64,000 bases of DNA from CBDCGS01 sp965216915. GTDB taxonomy: Bacteria > Pseudomonadota > Alphaproteobacteria > UBA828. The notes under the pieces were generated by a model. The model was not told the DNA's origin. It did not search any database and saw only the letters and a list, made by a program, of their open reading frames with translations. This document shows, piece after piece, positions 17,416-25,526 of the stretch. The position numbers and the translations under genes are program-made. The stretch spans positions 558,001 to 622,000 of the forward strand of contig CBDCGS010000011.1 of assembly GCA_965216915.1 (NCBI GenBank), given 5' to 3'. Position 1 is the first letter of the stretch. Each line of letters starts with the position of its first letter.

Positions 17416-17925
17416 CTAATTACCGATCGGCAGGACGTCCAGAAAGAACATGGTTAGGAAAAGGAAAATTAGATAACAAGAGGTGTACAAAAGCACATCC
17501 GACCACGAAAGAGCCCGGCGCTTTGGGCTGGGTGCTACGATGTCGGACAAATCGTCGAGCGTCTCTGCCTCGGTCGATCCTGGGTCGTCCGGATCGGAGA
17601 CCGAGAGGGCGGCCTCGGCCGCGAGCGTCTCGACCGGCGGTTCTGGAACCTCAAGGTCGTCTGCGGCCACCTGCGGCGTGTCGGCCTTGTCGCTCTTAGG
17701 TATCTCGATCGTGGCCTTTGCCGCACCCGGCTGCGAGGCGGCCGCCGGCGTGCGGGTGCGCTTTATCATGGCGCCGGTGAGCGAAGCGGCGGGCTTCTGA
17801 AGATCCTCGGCGTTGCCGGTCTTCGACGCTTCGACGCCGGTTTCGCCCTCGGCGGGCACCGGATCTGGCTGAGAAAGCGATGCGGCTTTCCCGGTCGGCA
17901 AGGCTTTGGCGGAGTCGGCAGCCAT
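17416..17925 (-). CDS. Tail-anchored membrane protein of unknown function
   Basis: This 169-residue protein has a long, Ala/Pro/Ser/Asp-rich and probably disordered part (residues 1-140) and one strong C-terminal hydrophobic segment (SDVLLYTSCYLIFLFLTMFF) that ends a few residues before the stop. It thus looks tail-anchored in the inner membrane with its bulk in the cytoplasm. It starts 5 bp after the ribbon-helix-helix gene and precedes the SPOR lipoprotein gene by 60 bp, so the four genes form one operon. I do not recognise a family. I infer it may be the membrane adaptor for the ParA-like ATPase. Confidence 0.75.
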   Translation of the reverse strand: MAADSAKALPTGKAASLSQPDPVPAEGETGVEASKTGNAEDLQKPAASLTGAMIKRTRTPAAASQPGAAKATIEIPKSDKADTPQVAADDLEVPEPPVETLAAEAALSVSDPDDPGSTEAETLDDLSDIVAPSPKRRALSWSDVLLYTSCYLIFLFLTMFFLDVLPIGN

Positions 17926-17930
17926 CGGGC

Positions 17931-18323
17931 CTATTCCCTTGCGCTCTTGCGCTTGAGGTCGAACGGCGAGCTCAGGCAGTCGCAGGTGGCGTCGCACACC
18001 TGCAAGGCAACCTCATCGAGATGCCGATCGAGCGCTTCGACCAGAATGTCCTGCATGCTCTTTCGCAAAAGCGTGCTCGCGAGACGCAGGCGCTGGTGAG
18101 TATCGCGATCGAGCTTGACGGATGCTTTGACGCGGTTATCACGCCGAGACCCCAGGCCCAACCGTTGTTTGCCCCTGTGTGCCAGAAGCGGGAACTGAAT
18201 CGCCGGAGGCGTTGCGACATCGTCGGCCCGCAAGCGCCGATCGGGGCCGAATGTCGACGGCAGCGCGCCGCCCTTGGCCGCGAGGAGCGTGCTGGCGAGA
18301 TGATCCGCATCGCCTTGGCTCAA
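17931..18323 (-). CDS. Ribbon-helix-helix-type DNA-binding protein next to ParA
   Basis: Within this 130-residue protein, residues 64-104 match a ribbon-helix-helix fold: a basic beta strand (RVKASVKLDRDTHQRL) followed by two helices (LASTLLRKSMQDILVEALDRHLD). This resembles the small DNA-binding partners of ParA ATPases. Residues 1-60 look flexible, and the C-terminal tail carries three cysteines (Cys110, Cys114, Cys116). The start is a TTG that overlaps the ParA stop codon by 3 bp, with GAGGG 8 nt upstream, implying translational coupling. Candidate operator repeats lie upstream of the operon. The homology call is from motif shape only. Confidence 0.7.
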   Translation of the reverse strand: MSQGDADHLASTLLAAKGGALPSTFGPDRRLRADDVATPPAIQFPLLAHRGKQRLGLGSRRDNRVKASVKLDRDTHQRLRLASTLLRKSMQDILVEALDRHLDEVALQVCDATCDCLSSPFDLKRKSARE

Positions 18324-19105
18324 CGGTAGGCCCTCGCACGCTCAGCGGTGGTAGGGTCCTCAACGGACTCGCCCGTTGCATCGTCCGTCGTGCCGTCGGG
18401 CGAGACGGGAACGTCCTCACTCGGGGAAAGCGCGGTTTCAAGCTGGCGAATGGTGTGCCCGGTCGGAAGCCGCTTATCACCGATCGACTTGCCGAGCTGC
18501 TGCGCCACATAGGCCCAGAGCTCCTCGATTTCGGCGGCGGAGCGTTCCGCCTTGGGAAGCTCCATGACGGTCCGCCCATCGATCATGCTGGCGGCGAAAT
18601 CCGTCCGCTGGTGAACGATGGCGGGCGCAACGGTGCCATGCTGCGAGAGCGCGATGGCGGCCTCGCCCGTGATGCGTGCGCGGGCCGAGGCGCCGTTGAC
18701 CACGAAGACCAGCCGCTTGTCGAGTTGCTCCACCAACTCCACGGTCGCCCCGGCGGCGGAAAGATCGTGCGGGCTTGGGCGCACGGGAATGATGACCAGA
18801 TCGGCGCAGCGCACGACCTCGACGATCGTCGTCGTGATGGCCGGCGGCGTGTCGATGACCACGAGCTCGATGCCCTTTTCGGCGAGTTCTGCGAGGGCAT
18901 CGGGCAGCTGAGAAACATAGGTGCGCGCGAAGACGGGCGTGTCGACGGGGCGCGCGTTCCACCACACCGACAGACTGCCCTGCGGATCGGTGTCGACCAG
19001 CGCGACCGGGCCGGCGCCCGCCCGCTCGGCTTGTACTGCCAAATGGCCGCATAGGGTCGTCTTGCCCGATCCGCCCTTCTGCGATGTCACCGCTATTACC
19101 TGCAT
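18320..19105 (-). CDS. ParA-family (deviant Walker) ATPase
   Basis: The 261-residue protein has the ParA/MinD deviant Walker A motif KGGSGKTT (residues 10-17) with the signature lysine, a switch region DTDPQGS, and Walker B as VVIDTPPAI. Further conserved stretches are ADLVIIPVRPSPHDL and VVNGASARARIT. The absence of an N-terminal helix-turn-helix argues for the short ParA class that works with a separate DNA-binding partner. ATG 19105 is preceded by GAGGTGG, and an in-frame GTG 9 nt upstream overlaps that site. It heads a four-gene operon with a ribbon-helix-helix protein, a tail-anchored protein and a SPOR lipoprotein. No ParB or parS-like context is present, so chromosome partitioning is unlikely. 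Confidence 0.92.
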   Translation of the reverse strand: MQVIAVTSQKGGSGKTTLCGHLAVQAERAGAGPVALVDTDPQGSLSVWWNARPVDTPVFARTYVSQLPDALAELAEKGIELVVIDTPPAITTTIVEVVRCADLVIIPVRPSPHDLSAAGATVELVEQLDKRLVFVVNGASARARITGEAAIALSQHGTVAPAIVHQRTDFAASMIDGRTVMELPKAERSAAEIEELWAYVAQQLGKSIGDKRLPTGHTIRQLETALSPSEDVPVSPDGTTDDATGESVEDPTTAERARAYR

Positions 19106-19447
19106 AGGTTCCACCTCGCCCCACGGCCTGAGGGCCTGGCCAATTTCCGCAAAATCGTCAACTAAGCTAGCTTGTGGTTGCTAAGTTTTCGCTAGTGACT
19201 TCCGGTGATTTTCGAAAATTGTCTCCAGAAGGCGAAATTAAGCTGTCAGTTCGCACGATGTTTCTTTAAAAATTCTTACCAAGCAGCAGTTAACCCTTCG
19301 TGCGCTGCGCGGATGCGTGCCGGAGCGGCGCGCCTGGCACCCCAGTACACTTCGTTGACAACCCGCAACACCCGAGACTGAATCGGGCGAAGGAGGCCGG
19401 CTGCCCCGAGCCGATGGGGAGCCGCGACATGGAACGAGGAGCACATC
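19106..19447. promoter_or_regulatory. Divergent promoter region of the parA-like operon and potF
   Basis: This 342-bp gap separates the parA-like and potF genes. Near parA (19161-19195) CTAAG and GCTAG each occur twice, including the perfect 10-bp palindrome AAGCTAGCTT at 19164-19173. This is a candidate operator for the ribbon-helix-helix protein. Closer to potF, TTGACA at 19355-19360 is a perfect -35 element with a weak -10 CTGAAT 17 bp later (19378-19383). The middle (19200-19300) is AT-rich with no feature I can name. All roles are inferred. Confidence 0.4.
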
Positions 19448-20533
19448 ATGAAATGGGCTGGGGCGGCATTCGCCATCGCGCTCGGTGCGGCGACGGTGGC
19501 CGCCGCCGAGGAGGCGGTGGTCAACGTCTACAACTGGTCGGACTACATCGACGAGGAGCTCTTGGTCGAGTTCGAGGCCGAGACCGGGATCAAGGTGGTC
19601 TACGACGTCTTCGATTCGAACAACATTCTCGAAACCAAGCTGCTGACCGGCAAATCGGGCTACGACGTGGTGGTGCCGAGCGGCACCTTCCTGGCGCGAC
19701 AGATCCAGGCCGGCGTGTTTCAGGAGCTGGACAAAGCCAAGCTAACGAACCTCGGCAACATGGACGCCGCGATCATGGACCGGGTGAAACGCTGGGACCC
19801 GAGCAATTCCTACGCGGTCAATTACATGTGGGGCACCACAGGGTTCGGCTACAACACCGCCAAGATCGCCGAGCGCATGGCGGATGCGCCCGTTGGCTCG
19901 TGGCGCATGATGTTCGATCCGGCGGTCGTGGCCCGCTTTGCCGACTGCGGCGTCTACCTCATGGATGAGCCCGACGAGGTCATCCCCGCCGTGCTCAACT
20001 ATCTGGGCGAAGATCCGGATTCGAAGGACGTCGACGTCATCGCCAAGACCGAGCCGGTGCTCATGGCGATCCGCCCCTATATCCGCAAGTTCCACAACTC
20101 GGCTCAGATCAACGACCTCGCCAATGGCGACATCTGCCTCACCATGGGCTGGTCGGGCGACATGCTGCAGGCGCGCGATCGGGCGGTGGAGGCCGAAAAC
20201 AATGTCGACATCGCCTATGTGATCCCGAGCGAGGGCGCGCTGATGTGGTTCGACATGATGGCGGTGCCGGCGGATGCGCCGCACCCGGAGAATGCCCACG
20301 CCTTTATCAACTACATCATGCGGCCGGACGTGATTGCGCGCGCCTCCAACTACGTCTACTACGCCAACGGGAACGCGGCCGCAACGCCGCTACTCGAGGC
20401 GGATCTGGTTGAGGATGAGGGCATTTATCCGCCCGATTCGGTCAAGGCCAAGCTCTACATCACCGACCCGATGCCGCCCAAGACGCAACGCTTCGTCAAC
20501 CGCCTGTGGACGCGGGTCAAGAGCGGGAACTGA
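19448..20533 (+). CDS. potF: Periplasmic polyamine (putrescine)-binding protein
   Basis: This 361-residue protein is a PotF/PotD-type periplasmic binding protein. A signal peptide ends near residue 20 (TVAAAEEAVV), followed by VNVYNWSDYIDEELL, the family start, then VVVPSGTFLARQIQAGVF and LANGDICLTMGWSGD, which line the polyamine pocket in this family. GGAG precedes ATG 19448 by about 8 nt. It heads potFGHI and should deliver putrescine or a related amine to the permease. The operon lies opposite puuA/puuB-like genes, which supports a polyamine substrate. Confidence 0.92.
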   Translation: MKWAGAAFAIALGAATVAAAEEAVVNVYNWSDYIDEELLVEFEAETGIKVVYDVFDSNNILETKLLTGKSGYDVVVPSGTFLARQIQAGVFQELDKAKLTNLGNMDAAIMDRVKRWDPSNSYAVNYMWGTTGFGYNTAKIAERMADAPVGSWRMMFDPAVVARFADCGVYLMDEPDEVIPAVLNYLGEDPDSKDVDVIAKTEPVLMAIRPYIRKFHNSAQINDLANGDICLTMGWSGDMLQARDRAVEAENNVDIAYVIPSEGALMWFDMMAVPADAPHPENAHAFINYIMRPDVIARASNYVYYANGNAAATPLLEADLVEDEGIYPPDSVKAKLYITDPMPPKTQRFVNRLWTRVKSGN

Positions 20534-20558
20534 TCGGGAGGACGGCGGCCGGGCCGTC

Positions 20559-21677
20559 ATGATGAGAGACCCGGCCCCGTCGGAGGCGCCACGGGCGGAG
20601 ACTTCGGTTCGGATCGCGGGCGTCTCTAAAAGCTTCGGCGACATCGTCGCCGTAGACGACGTCTCGCTGGACATCGCAACGGGCGAATTTTTCGCGCTGC
20701 TGGGGCCGTCGGGGTGCGGCAAGACGACGCTGCTGCGCCTGCTCGCCGGGCTCGAGACGCCGAGCGACGGCGCGATCCTGATCGACGGTGCCGACGTGAC
20801 GCGGCTCCCGCCCTACCGCCGGCCCGTCAACATGATGTTTCAATCCTACGCGCTGTTCCCGCATATGACGGTCGCCGGCAACATCGCGTTCGGGCTCAAG
20901 CAGGACCGCGTGCCGCGGCGCGCGCTTCGGCAGCGGGTCGACGAAGCCCTCGCGCTCGTCCAGCTCACCGAGCTCGCGGAGCGGAAGCCGCACCAGCTCT
21001 CCGGTGGCCAGCGCCAACGCGTGGCGCTCGCCCGCAGCCTGGTCAAGGAGCCGCGCCTGCTGCTGCTGGACGAGCCGCTGGCAGCCCTCGACAAAAAGCT
21101 GCGCGAGGAAACCCAGTTCGAGCTTATGGCGATCCAGCGGCGCGTGGGCATCACCTTCGTCATCGTCACCCACGACCAGCAAGAGGCCATGACGATGGCG
21201 AGCCGCATCGCCGTGATGGAGCGCGGCCGCATCGTCCAGGTGGGCACGCCGACGCAGATCTATGAGGCACCGGCATGCCGCTATGTGGCTGAGTTCATTG
21301 GTGATGTGAACATTTTCGAGGGGCACGCCACGCGCATCGAGGGAGACCGGGTGGAAATCGGCTCGCCGGACACGGGCGCGACGCTCATCGCGACCGCGAC
21401 ACCCAACGGCTTGACCGCGGGCGAGCGCGTGTGGCTCGCCGTCCGGCCTGAGAAGATTGTGCTTTCCAGCGAGCCGAACCAGGGCTCCTGGAACGGATTG
21501 ACCGGTGAGGTTGCCGAGGTCGCCTATCTCGGCAACGCCTCGGCTTATCGTGTGCGCCTCGACAACGGCCGCATGATCACCGCGCGCCGTGCCAACGCAG
21601 ATGCAGGCACCGCGCGATCCGACGGACGGGTCCATCTGTCGTGGCCGCCCGACGCGAGCATCCTGCTCCGCTCCTAG
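20559..21677 (+). CDS. potG: Polyamine ABC transporter ATPase
   Basis: The 372-residue ATPase has Walker A GPSGCGKT, signature LSGGQRQRVALARSLVKEP, Walker B LLLLDEPLAALD and switch THDQQEA, all intact, plus a C-terminal TOBE-type domain (VWLAVRPEKIVLS). This is the PotG/PotA pattern. The frame is open further upstream. ATG 20559 gives the family N-terminus, although the best ribosome binding site (GGGAGG) is 17 nt away, so the true start may be a few codons different. It overlaps potH by 37 bp. Confidence 0.92.
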   Translation: MMRDPAPSEAPRAETSVRIAGVSKSFGDIVAVDDVSLDIATGEFFALLGPSGCGKTTLLRLLAGLETPSDGAILIDGADVTRLPPYRRPVNMMFQSYALFPHMTVAGNIAFGLKQDRVPRRALRQRVDEALALVQLTELAERKPHQLSGGQRQRVALARSLVKEPRLLLLDEPLAALDKKLREETQFELMAIQRRVGITFVIVTHDQQEAMTMASRIAVMERGRIVQVGTPTQIYEAPACRYVAEFIGDVNIFEGHATRIEGDRVEIGSPDTGATLIATATPNGLTAGERVWLAVRPEKIVLSSEPNQGSWNGLTGEVAEVAYLGNASAYRVRLDNGRMITARRANADAGTARSDGRVHLSWPPDASILLRS

Positions 21678-22603
21678 GCGCGCGGGCGCGGCCGGCGGGC
21701 TGGCCGACGCTCGATTCCGGGGCGGCGCGCGCCGTCCTCATTCTTGTTCCGTTCTTGTGGCTGCTGCTGTTCTTCCTCGTCCCGTTCTTGATCACGCTCA
21801 AGATCAGCGTGGCCGAGACGTTGATCGCGATGCCGCCCTACTCGCGCCTACTCGACTGGGGCGAGGGCTCTTGGCCGTCCTTCTTGGTCTCGTTCGACAA
21901 TTACGCCCTGCTCGCCGAGGACGACCTCTACATCAGGGCGTATCTCAGCAGCCTGAAGATCGCTGCGATCTCGACCGCGATCACGCTCGCGCTCGGCTTT
22001 CCCATCGCCTACGCGATGGCGCGCGCGCCGCGGGCCTGGCGGGGCGCGCTCGTGATGCTCGTGATCCTGCCGTTCTGGACGTCGTTCCTGATCCGGGTCT
22101 ACGCCTGGATCGGCATCCTCAAGAACGAGGGCCTGCTCAACAATGCGCTGATGTGGCTCGGCCTGACCGACGGGCCACTCGTGATCCTCAACACCGACAT
22201 CGCGGTCTATATCGGCATCGTCTACTCGTACCTGCCGTTCATGATCTTGCCGCTTTACGCGACGCTCGAGCGGATGGACGAATCGCTCTTGGAGGCGGCG
22301 GCCGATCTCGGCTGCCGCCCCGCCAAGGCGTTCTGGGTGATCACCGTGCCGCTCGCCAGGCCGGGCATCATCGCTGGCTCGTTTCTCGTGTTCATTCCGG
22401 CCGTCGGCGAGTTCGTCATCCCGGATTTGCTCGGCGGCTCTGGCACGCTGATGATCGGCCGCACGCTTTGGACGGAGTTCTTCGCCAATCGTGACTGGCC
22501 GGTGGCGTCGGCCGTCGCGGTCATCCTGCTGCTGCTCTTGATCGTGCCGATCGTGCTGTTTCAGCGTCATCAGCAGGCCGCCCGGCTGCGGGAGGCCGGG
22601 TGA
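21641..22603 (+). CDS. potH: Polyamine ABC transporter permease
   Basis: This 320-residue membrane protein has six hydrophobic segments, starting with VLILVPFLWLLLFFLVPFLI. The EAA loop ESLLEAAADLGCRPAKAFW and the block LVFIPAVGEFVIPDLLGG are typical of PotH. The annotated start is a GTG inside potG. A later start would lose the polar N-terminus but not the first helix, so the exact start is uncertain. Its stop TGA shares one base with the potI start, so the permeases are coupled. Confidence 0.9.
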   Translation: MAARREHPAPLLGARARPAGWPTLDSGAARAVLILVPFLWLLLFFLVPFLITLKISVAETLIAMPPYSRLLDWGEGSWPSFLVSFDNYALLAEDDLYIRAYLSSLKIAAISTAITLALGFPIAYAMARAPRAWRGALVMLVILPFWTSFLIRVYAWIGILKNEGLLNNALMWLGLTDGPLVILNTDIAVYIGIVYSYLPFMILPLYATLERMDESLLEAAADLGCRPAKAFWVITVPLARPGIIAGSFLVFIPAVGEFVIPDLLGGSGTLMIGRTLWTEFFANRDWPVASAVAVILLLLLIVPIVLFQRHQQAARLREAG

Positions 22604-23426
22604 TGGAGCGGCGCCTCAGCCTCACCAACCTCACCGCGCTGACCCTCGGCTTCGCGTTTCTCTACATCCCGATCTTGCTGCTCATCGCTTACTCGTTCAA
22701 CGAATCGCGCCTGGTCACGGTGTGGGGCGGCGTGTCGACCAAATGGTACGGCGAGCTTGCCCGCAACACGGCAATCCTCGACGCGGCATGGATGACCGTG
22801 AAGGTCGGCCTCGTCTCCTCGACCGTCGCGCTCGTGCTCGGCACGGTCGCGGGCCTTCTGCTGGCCCGCATGGCGCGCTTTCCCCGGACGCACGCTCTTC
22901 ACCGGCATGGTCTATGCGCCGCTCGTCATGCCCGAGGTGATCACGGGGCTCTCATTGCTTCTGCTCTTCGTGTCGCTCGATTGGACGCGGCGGGTTTTGG
23001 ACGATCACGGTCGCCCACGCCACCTTCTCGATGGCCTATGTCGCCGTGGTCGTGCAGTCGCGCCTCGTGACCATGGACCGCTCGATCGAGGAAGCGGCGA
23101 TGGATCTCGGCGCGCCGCCGGTCAAAACCTTCTTCGCGGTCACCCTGCCCATCATCAAGCCGGCGCTGATCGCGGGGTGGCTCCTCGCCTTCACACTCTC
23201 GCTCGACGACCTCGTCATCGCCTCGTTCACCAGCGGACCGGGCGCGACGACGCTCCCGATGAAGATCTACTCCCAAGTGCGCCTCGGCGTAACGCCCGAG
23301 ATCAACGCGGTCTCGACGATCTTGGTCGGCATCGTCGCGACAGGCGTGATCGCGGCGAGCCTCCTCAACAAACGCGCGCTCCTGAGGCGCGCGCGCGACG
23401 TGAGGCTTGCGGGACGCGATCATTAG
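22603..23426 (+). pseudogene. potI: Polyamine ABC permease interrupted by two frameshifts
   Basis: The reading frame starts as a PotI-like permease (MERRLSLTNLTALTLGF) with GGGAGG 8 nt before ATG 22603. After LLARMARFP, continuity is kept only by moving forward one base in the CCCC run at 22882-22885 (to GRTLFTGMVYAPLVMPEV), and again near 22991-22998 (to FWTITVAHATFSMAYVAV). The three pieces together rebuild a full permease of about 274 residues with an intact EAA loop (RSIEEAAMDLGAPPVKTF). Both shifts are at short homopolymers and the rest is well conserved. Recent decay or sequence error are both possible. Confidence 0.85.
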
Positions 23427-23450
23427 CACTCCCGTTGGCGACACAACAGA

Positions 23451-24062
23451 ATGGACGATGCCCATGCGCCTCTACGACTTCGCCAAATCGGCAACGGCTA
23501 CAAGATTAGGCTCATGCTCAACCACCTACAGATCGCCTACGAGCGGGTTGAGCTGAACATCGTCGAAGGCGAGACCCGTACGCCCGAATTCCTCGCGAAG
23601 AACCCGATCGGCCGGATCCCCACCCTGGAGCTTGACGACGGCACCTGCCTCGCGGAATCGGACGCGATCTTGTTCTATCTCGCACGTGACACGGACTATC
23701 TGCCGGCCGATCGGCTCGGGCAAAGCCAGGTGCTACAATGGATGTTCTTCGAGCAGTATTGTCACGAGCCATACATCGCCGTCGTGCGGTTTTGGCATTT
23801 TTCGGGCCGGGCGGAGGCCATGCAGGCCGAAATTCCGGCCCGCACGGAGCGCGGCTATCAGGCGCTCGGCGTCATGGAGCAGCACTTGGCGGCGAACGAC
23901 TTTTTCGTCGGCGGGCGCTACTCCATCGCCGACATCGCGCTCTACGCCTACACCCACGTGGCGGAGGAGGGTCGGTTCGACCTCGCGCGTTTTCCAGCCA
24001 TCCTCGCCTGGCTCGACCGGGTGAAGAGCCAGCCCCGCCATATTCCCATCACGCAAATCTAG
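23451..24062 (+). CDS. Glutathione S-transferase with a probable N-terminal frameshift
   Basis: The main frame (203 aa) is a glutathione transferase: KNPIGRIPTLELDDGTCLAESDAILFYLA is the thioredoxin-like domain with the cis-Pro and Ser glutathione site, followed by an all-helical C-terminal domain (ADIALYAYTHVAEEGRFD). The first 14 or so residues in this frame look foreign. Another frame starting at ATG 23458 or 23464 reads MRLYDFAKS, the expected family beginning. One base appears to be missing near 23488-23491. The gene follows potI closely, which has two similar frameshifts. Its stop overlaps the convergent permease stop as CTAG. Substrate unknown. Confidence 0.82.
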   Translation: MDDAHAPLRLRQIGNGYKIRLMLNHLQIAYERVELNIVEGETRTPEFLAKNPIGRIPTLELDDGTCLAESDAILFYLARDTDYLPADRLGQSQVLQWMFFEQYCHEPYIAVVRFWHFSGRAEAMQAEIPARTERGYQALGVMEQHLAANDFFVGGRYSIADIALYAYTHVAEEGRFDLARFPAILAWLDRVKSQPRHIPITQI

Positions 24063-24760
24063 GGTCGGTCTGGACGCGGTGCGCGGAGGTGCGGCGTGAG
24101 CCACCATTCGGTGAGCCTCACGCCGCGGACGATGAAGAAGGTCATCACCAGATAGATCACGCCTGCCATGGCGAAAAGCTCGATCGGCATGTAGGTGCGC
24201 GCGATGATGGTGCGCGCGACACCCGTGAGGTCGAGCAGCGTGATCGTGCTCGCGAGCGCGCTGCCCTTGAGCATGAGGATGATCTCGTTGCCGTAGGCCG
24301 GCAGCGCCTGGCGGATCGCGAGCGGCATCACGATGCGCCGGAATGCCTGCCAGCGCGACATGCCGAGTGCCCGGGCAGCCTCGATCTCGCCATGCGGCAC
24401 ACTCCGGATGCCGCCGCGGACGATCTCGGTCGTGTAGGCCGCCGTGTTGAGGCTGAAGGCGATGATCGCACACCAATAGGGTTCGCGCAGAATGGGCCAG
24501 AGCACGCTTTCCCGCACCGTCGCGAATTGAGAGAGGCCGTAGTAGACGAGGAAAATCTGCACCAGCAGCGGGGTGCCGCGAAAGAAGAACACATAGCCAT
24601 AGGCCGGGCCGTTGAGCCACCAGAGCCCGGAGGTGCGCATCGCGGCGAGCGGCAACGCCAGCACCATTCCGATCGCCAAGGAGAGAGCGACGAGCTGCAG
24701 CGTGAGGCCGGCCCCCTCCAAGAGGCGCGGCACGCTGTCGGCCATCACGCCAAAGTCCAT
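24059..24760 (-). CDS. Polar amino acid ABC permease (HisM/ArtM-like)
   Basis: The 233-residue permease has five hydrophobic segments and the amino acid permease EAA signature IEAARALGMSRWQAFRRIVMP. It begins MDFGVMADSVPRLLEGAGLTL, the usual start of HisM-type proteins. An upstream extension of the frame lies inside the preceding permease gene and is rejected. ATG 24760 shares one base with the upstream stop (TGATG). It should form a heterodimer with the upstream permease in a polar amino acid or opine-type importer. Confidence 0.92.
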   Translation of the reverse strand: MDFGVMADSVPRLLEGAGLTLQLVALSLAIGMVLALPLAAMRTSGLWWLNGPAYGYVFFFRGTPLLVQIFLVYYGLSQFATVRESVLWPILREPYWCAIIAFSLNTAAYTTEIVRGGIRSVPHGEIEAARALGMSRWQAFRRIVMPLAIRQALPAYGNEIILMLKGSALASTITLLDLTGVARTIIARTYMPIELFAMAGVIYLVMTFFIVRGVRLTEWWLTPHLRAPRPDRP

Positions 24761-25452
24761 CAGACGGCCCGCCTGACGCCGCGCTCGACGCGCCGCTCGA
24801 GAAGATGGATCCCGGCCATCGAAATCGCGGTCATGCAAAGATAGATGACCGCGGCCGCGAGATAGAACGTGAAGGGCTCTTTCGTGTAGCTGACGGCGAT
24901 CGCGCTCTTGCGCATCAGCTCGTCCAGACCAACCACGGAGACCAGCGCGGTATCCTTGAGAAGCACGAGAAAGAGGTTGCCGAGGCCGGGCAAGGCGAAG
25001 CGCCAGACCTGCGGCAGGAGGATCCGCTGGAACGTCTGCCAGCGGCTCATGCCGAGCGCGCGGGCGGCCTCGGCTTGCCCCTTGGGCACGGCGAGGAAGG
25101 CGCCGCGAAACACCTCGGTGGCATAGGCACCGAAGGTGAGGCCAAGCGCGATCATGCCGGCGACGAAGGGCGTGACCTCGATGTAGGCGTCGTAGCCGAC
25201 ACCCCGCGCGATGCTCTGAACGAGCAGCGAGAGGCCGAAGAAGACGATGAGCACGACGAGAAGCTCAGGCACGCCGCGCACCACGGTGGTGTAGACCTCC
25301 CCAATCGAGCGAAGCACGAGGTTCCGCGAGAGTTTTGCCGCCGCGCCGAGAAGACCGAGCACGATCCCGACCCCGAAGGAGGCCGCGGTCAGCTCCACGG
25401 TGAGCAGGGCGCCCGCCGCGAGCTGCGCCTCGAACCCGTGCAGGTCGATCAT
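24760..25452 (-). CDS. Polar amino acid ABC permease (HisQ/ArtQ-like)
   Basis: This 230-residue integral membrane protein carries the permease signature AEAARALGMSRWQTFQRILLP and the start MIDLHGFEAQLAAGALLTVELT, typical of HisQ-like subunits. It is coupled to the next permease by a 1-bp overlap and lies 74 bp after the binding-protein gene. Together with the ATPase and binding protein it makes a complete PAAT-family importer. Arg/Lys/His-, opine- or Glu-type specificity cannot be told from these subunits. Confidence 0.92.
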   Translation of the reverse strand: MIDLHGFEAQLAAGALLTVELTAASFGVGIVLGLLGAAAKLSRNLVLRSIGEVYTTVVRGVPELLVVLIVFFGLSLLVQSIARGVGYDAYIEVTPFVAGMIALGLTFGAYATEVFRGAFLAVPKGQAEAARALGMSRWQTFQRILLPQVWRFALPGLGNLFLVLLKDTALVSVVGLDELMRKSAIAVSYTKEPFTFYLAAAVIYLCMTAISMAGIHLLERRVERGVRRAV

Positions 25453-25526
25453 CGATCGGGATCAACGAGGAAGCGGCGCATCCGCGGTGGAGCCGCCGAT
25501 GCGCCGCTTCTCGGGTTCACGCCCAG

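Noticed and set aside
18320..19105. Chromosomal or plasmid parABS partition locus
   Set aside because: No ParB, no repeated parS-like sites, no replication gene; the partners are a membrane protein and a SPOR lipoprotein.
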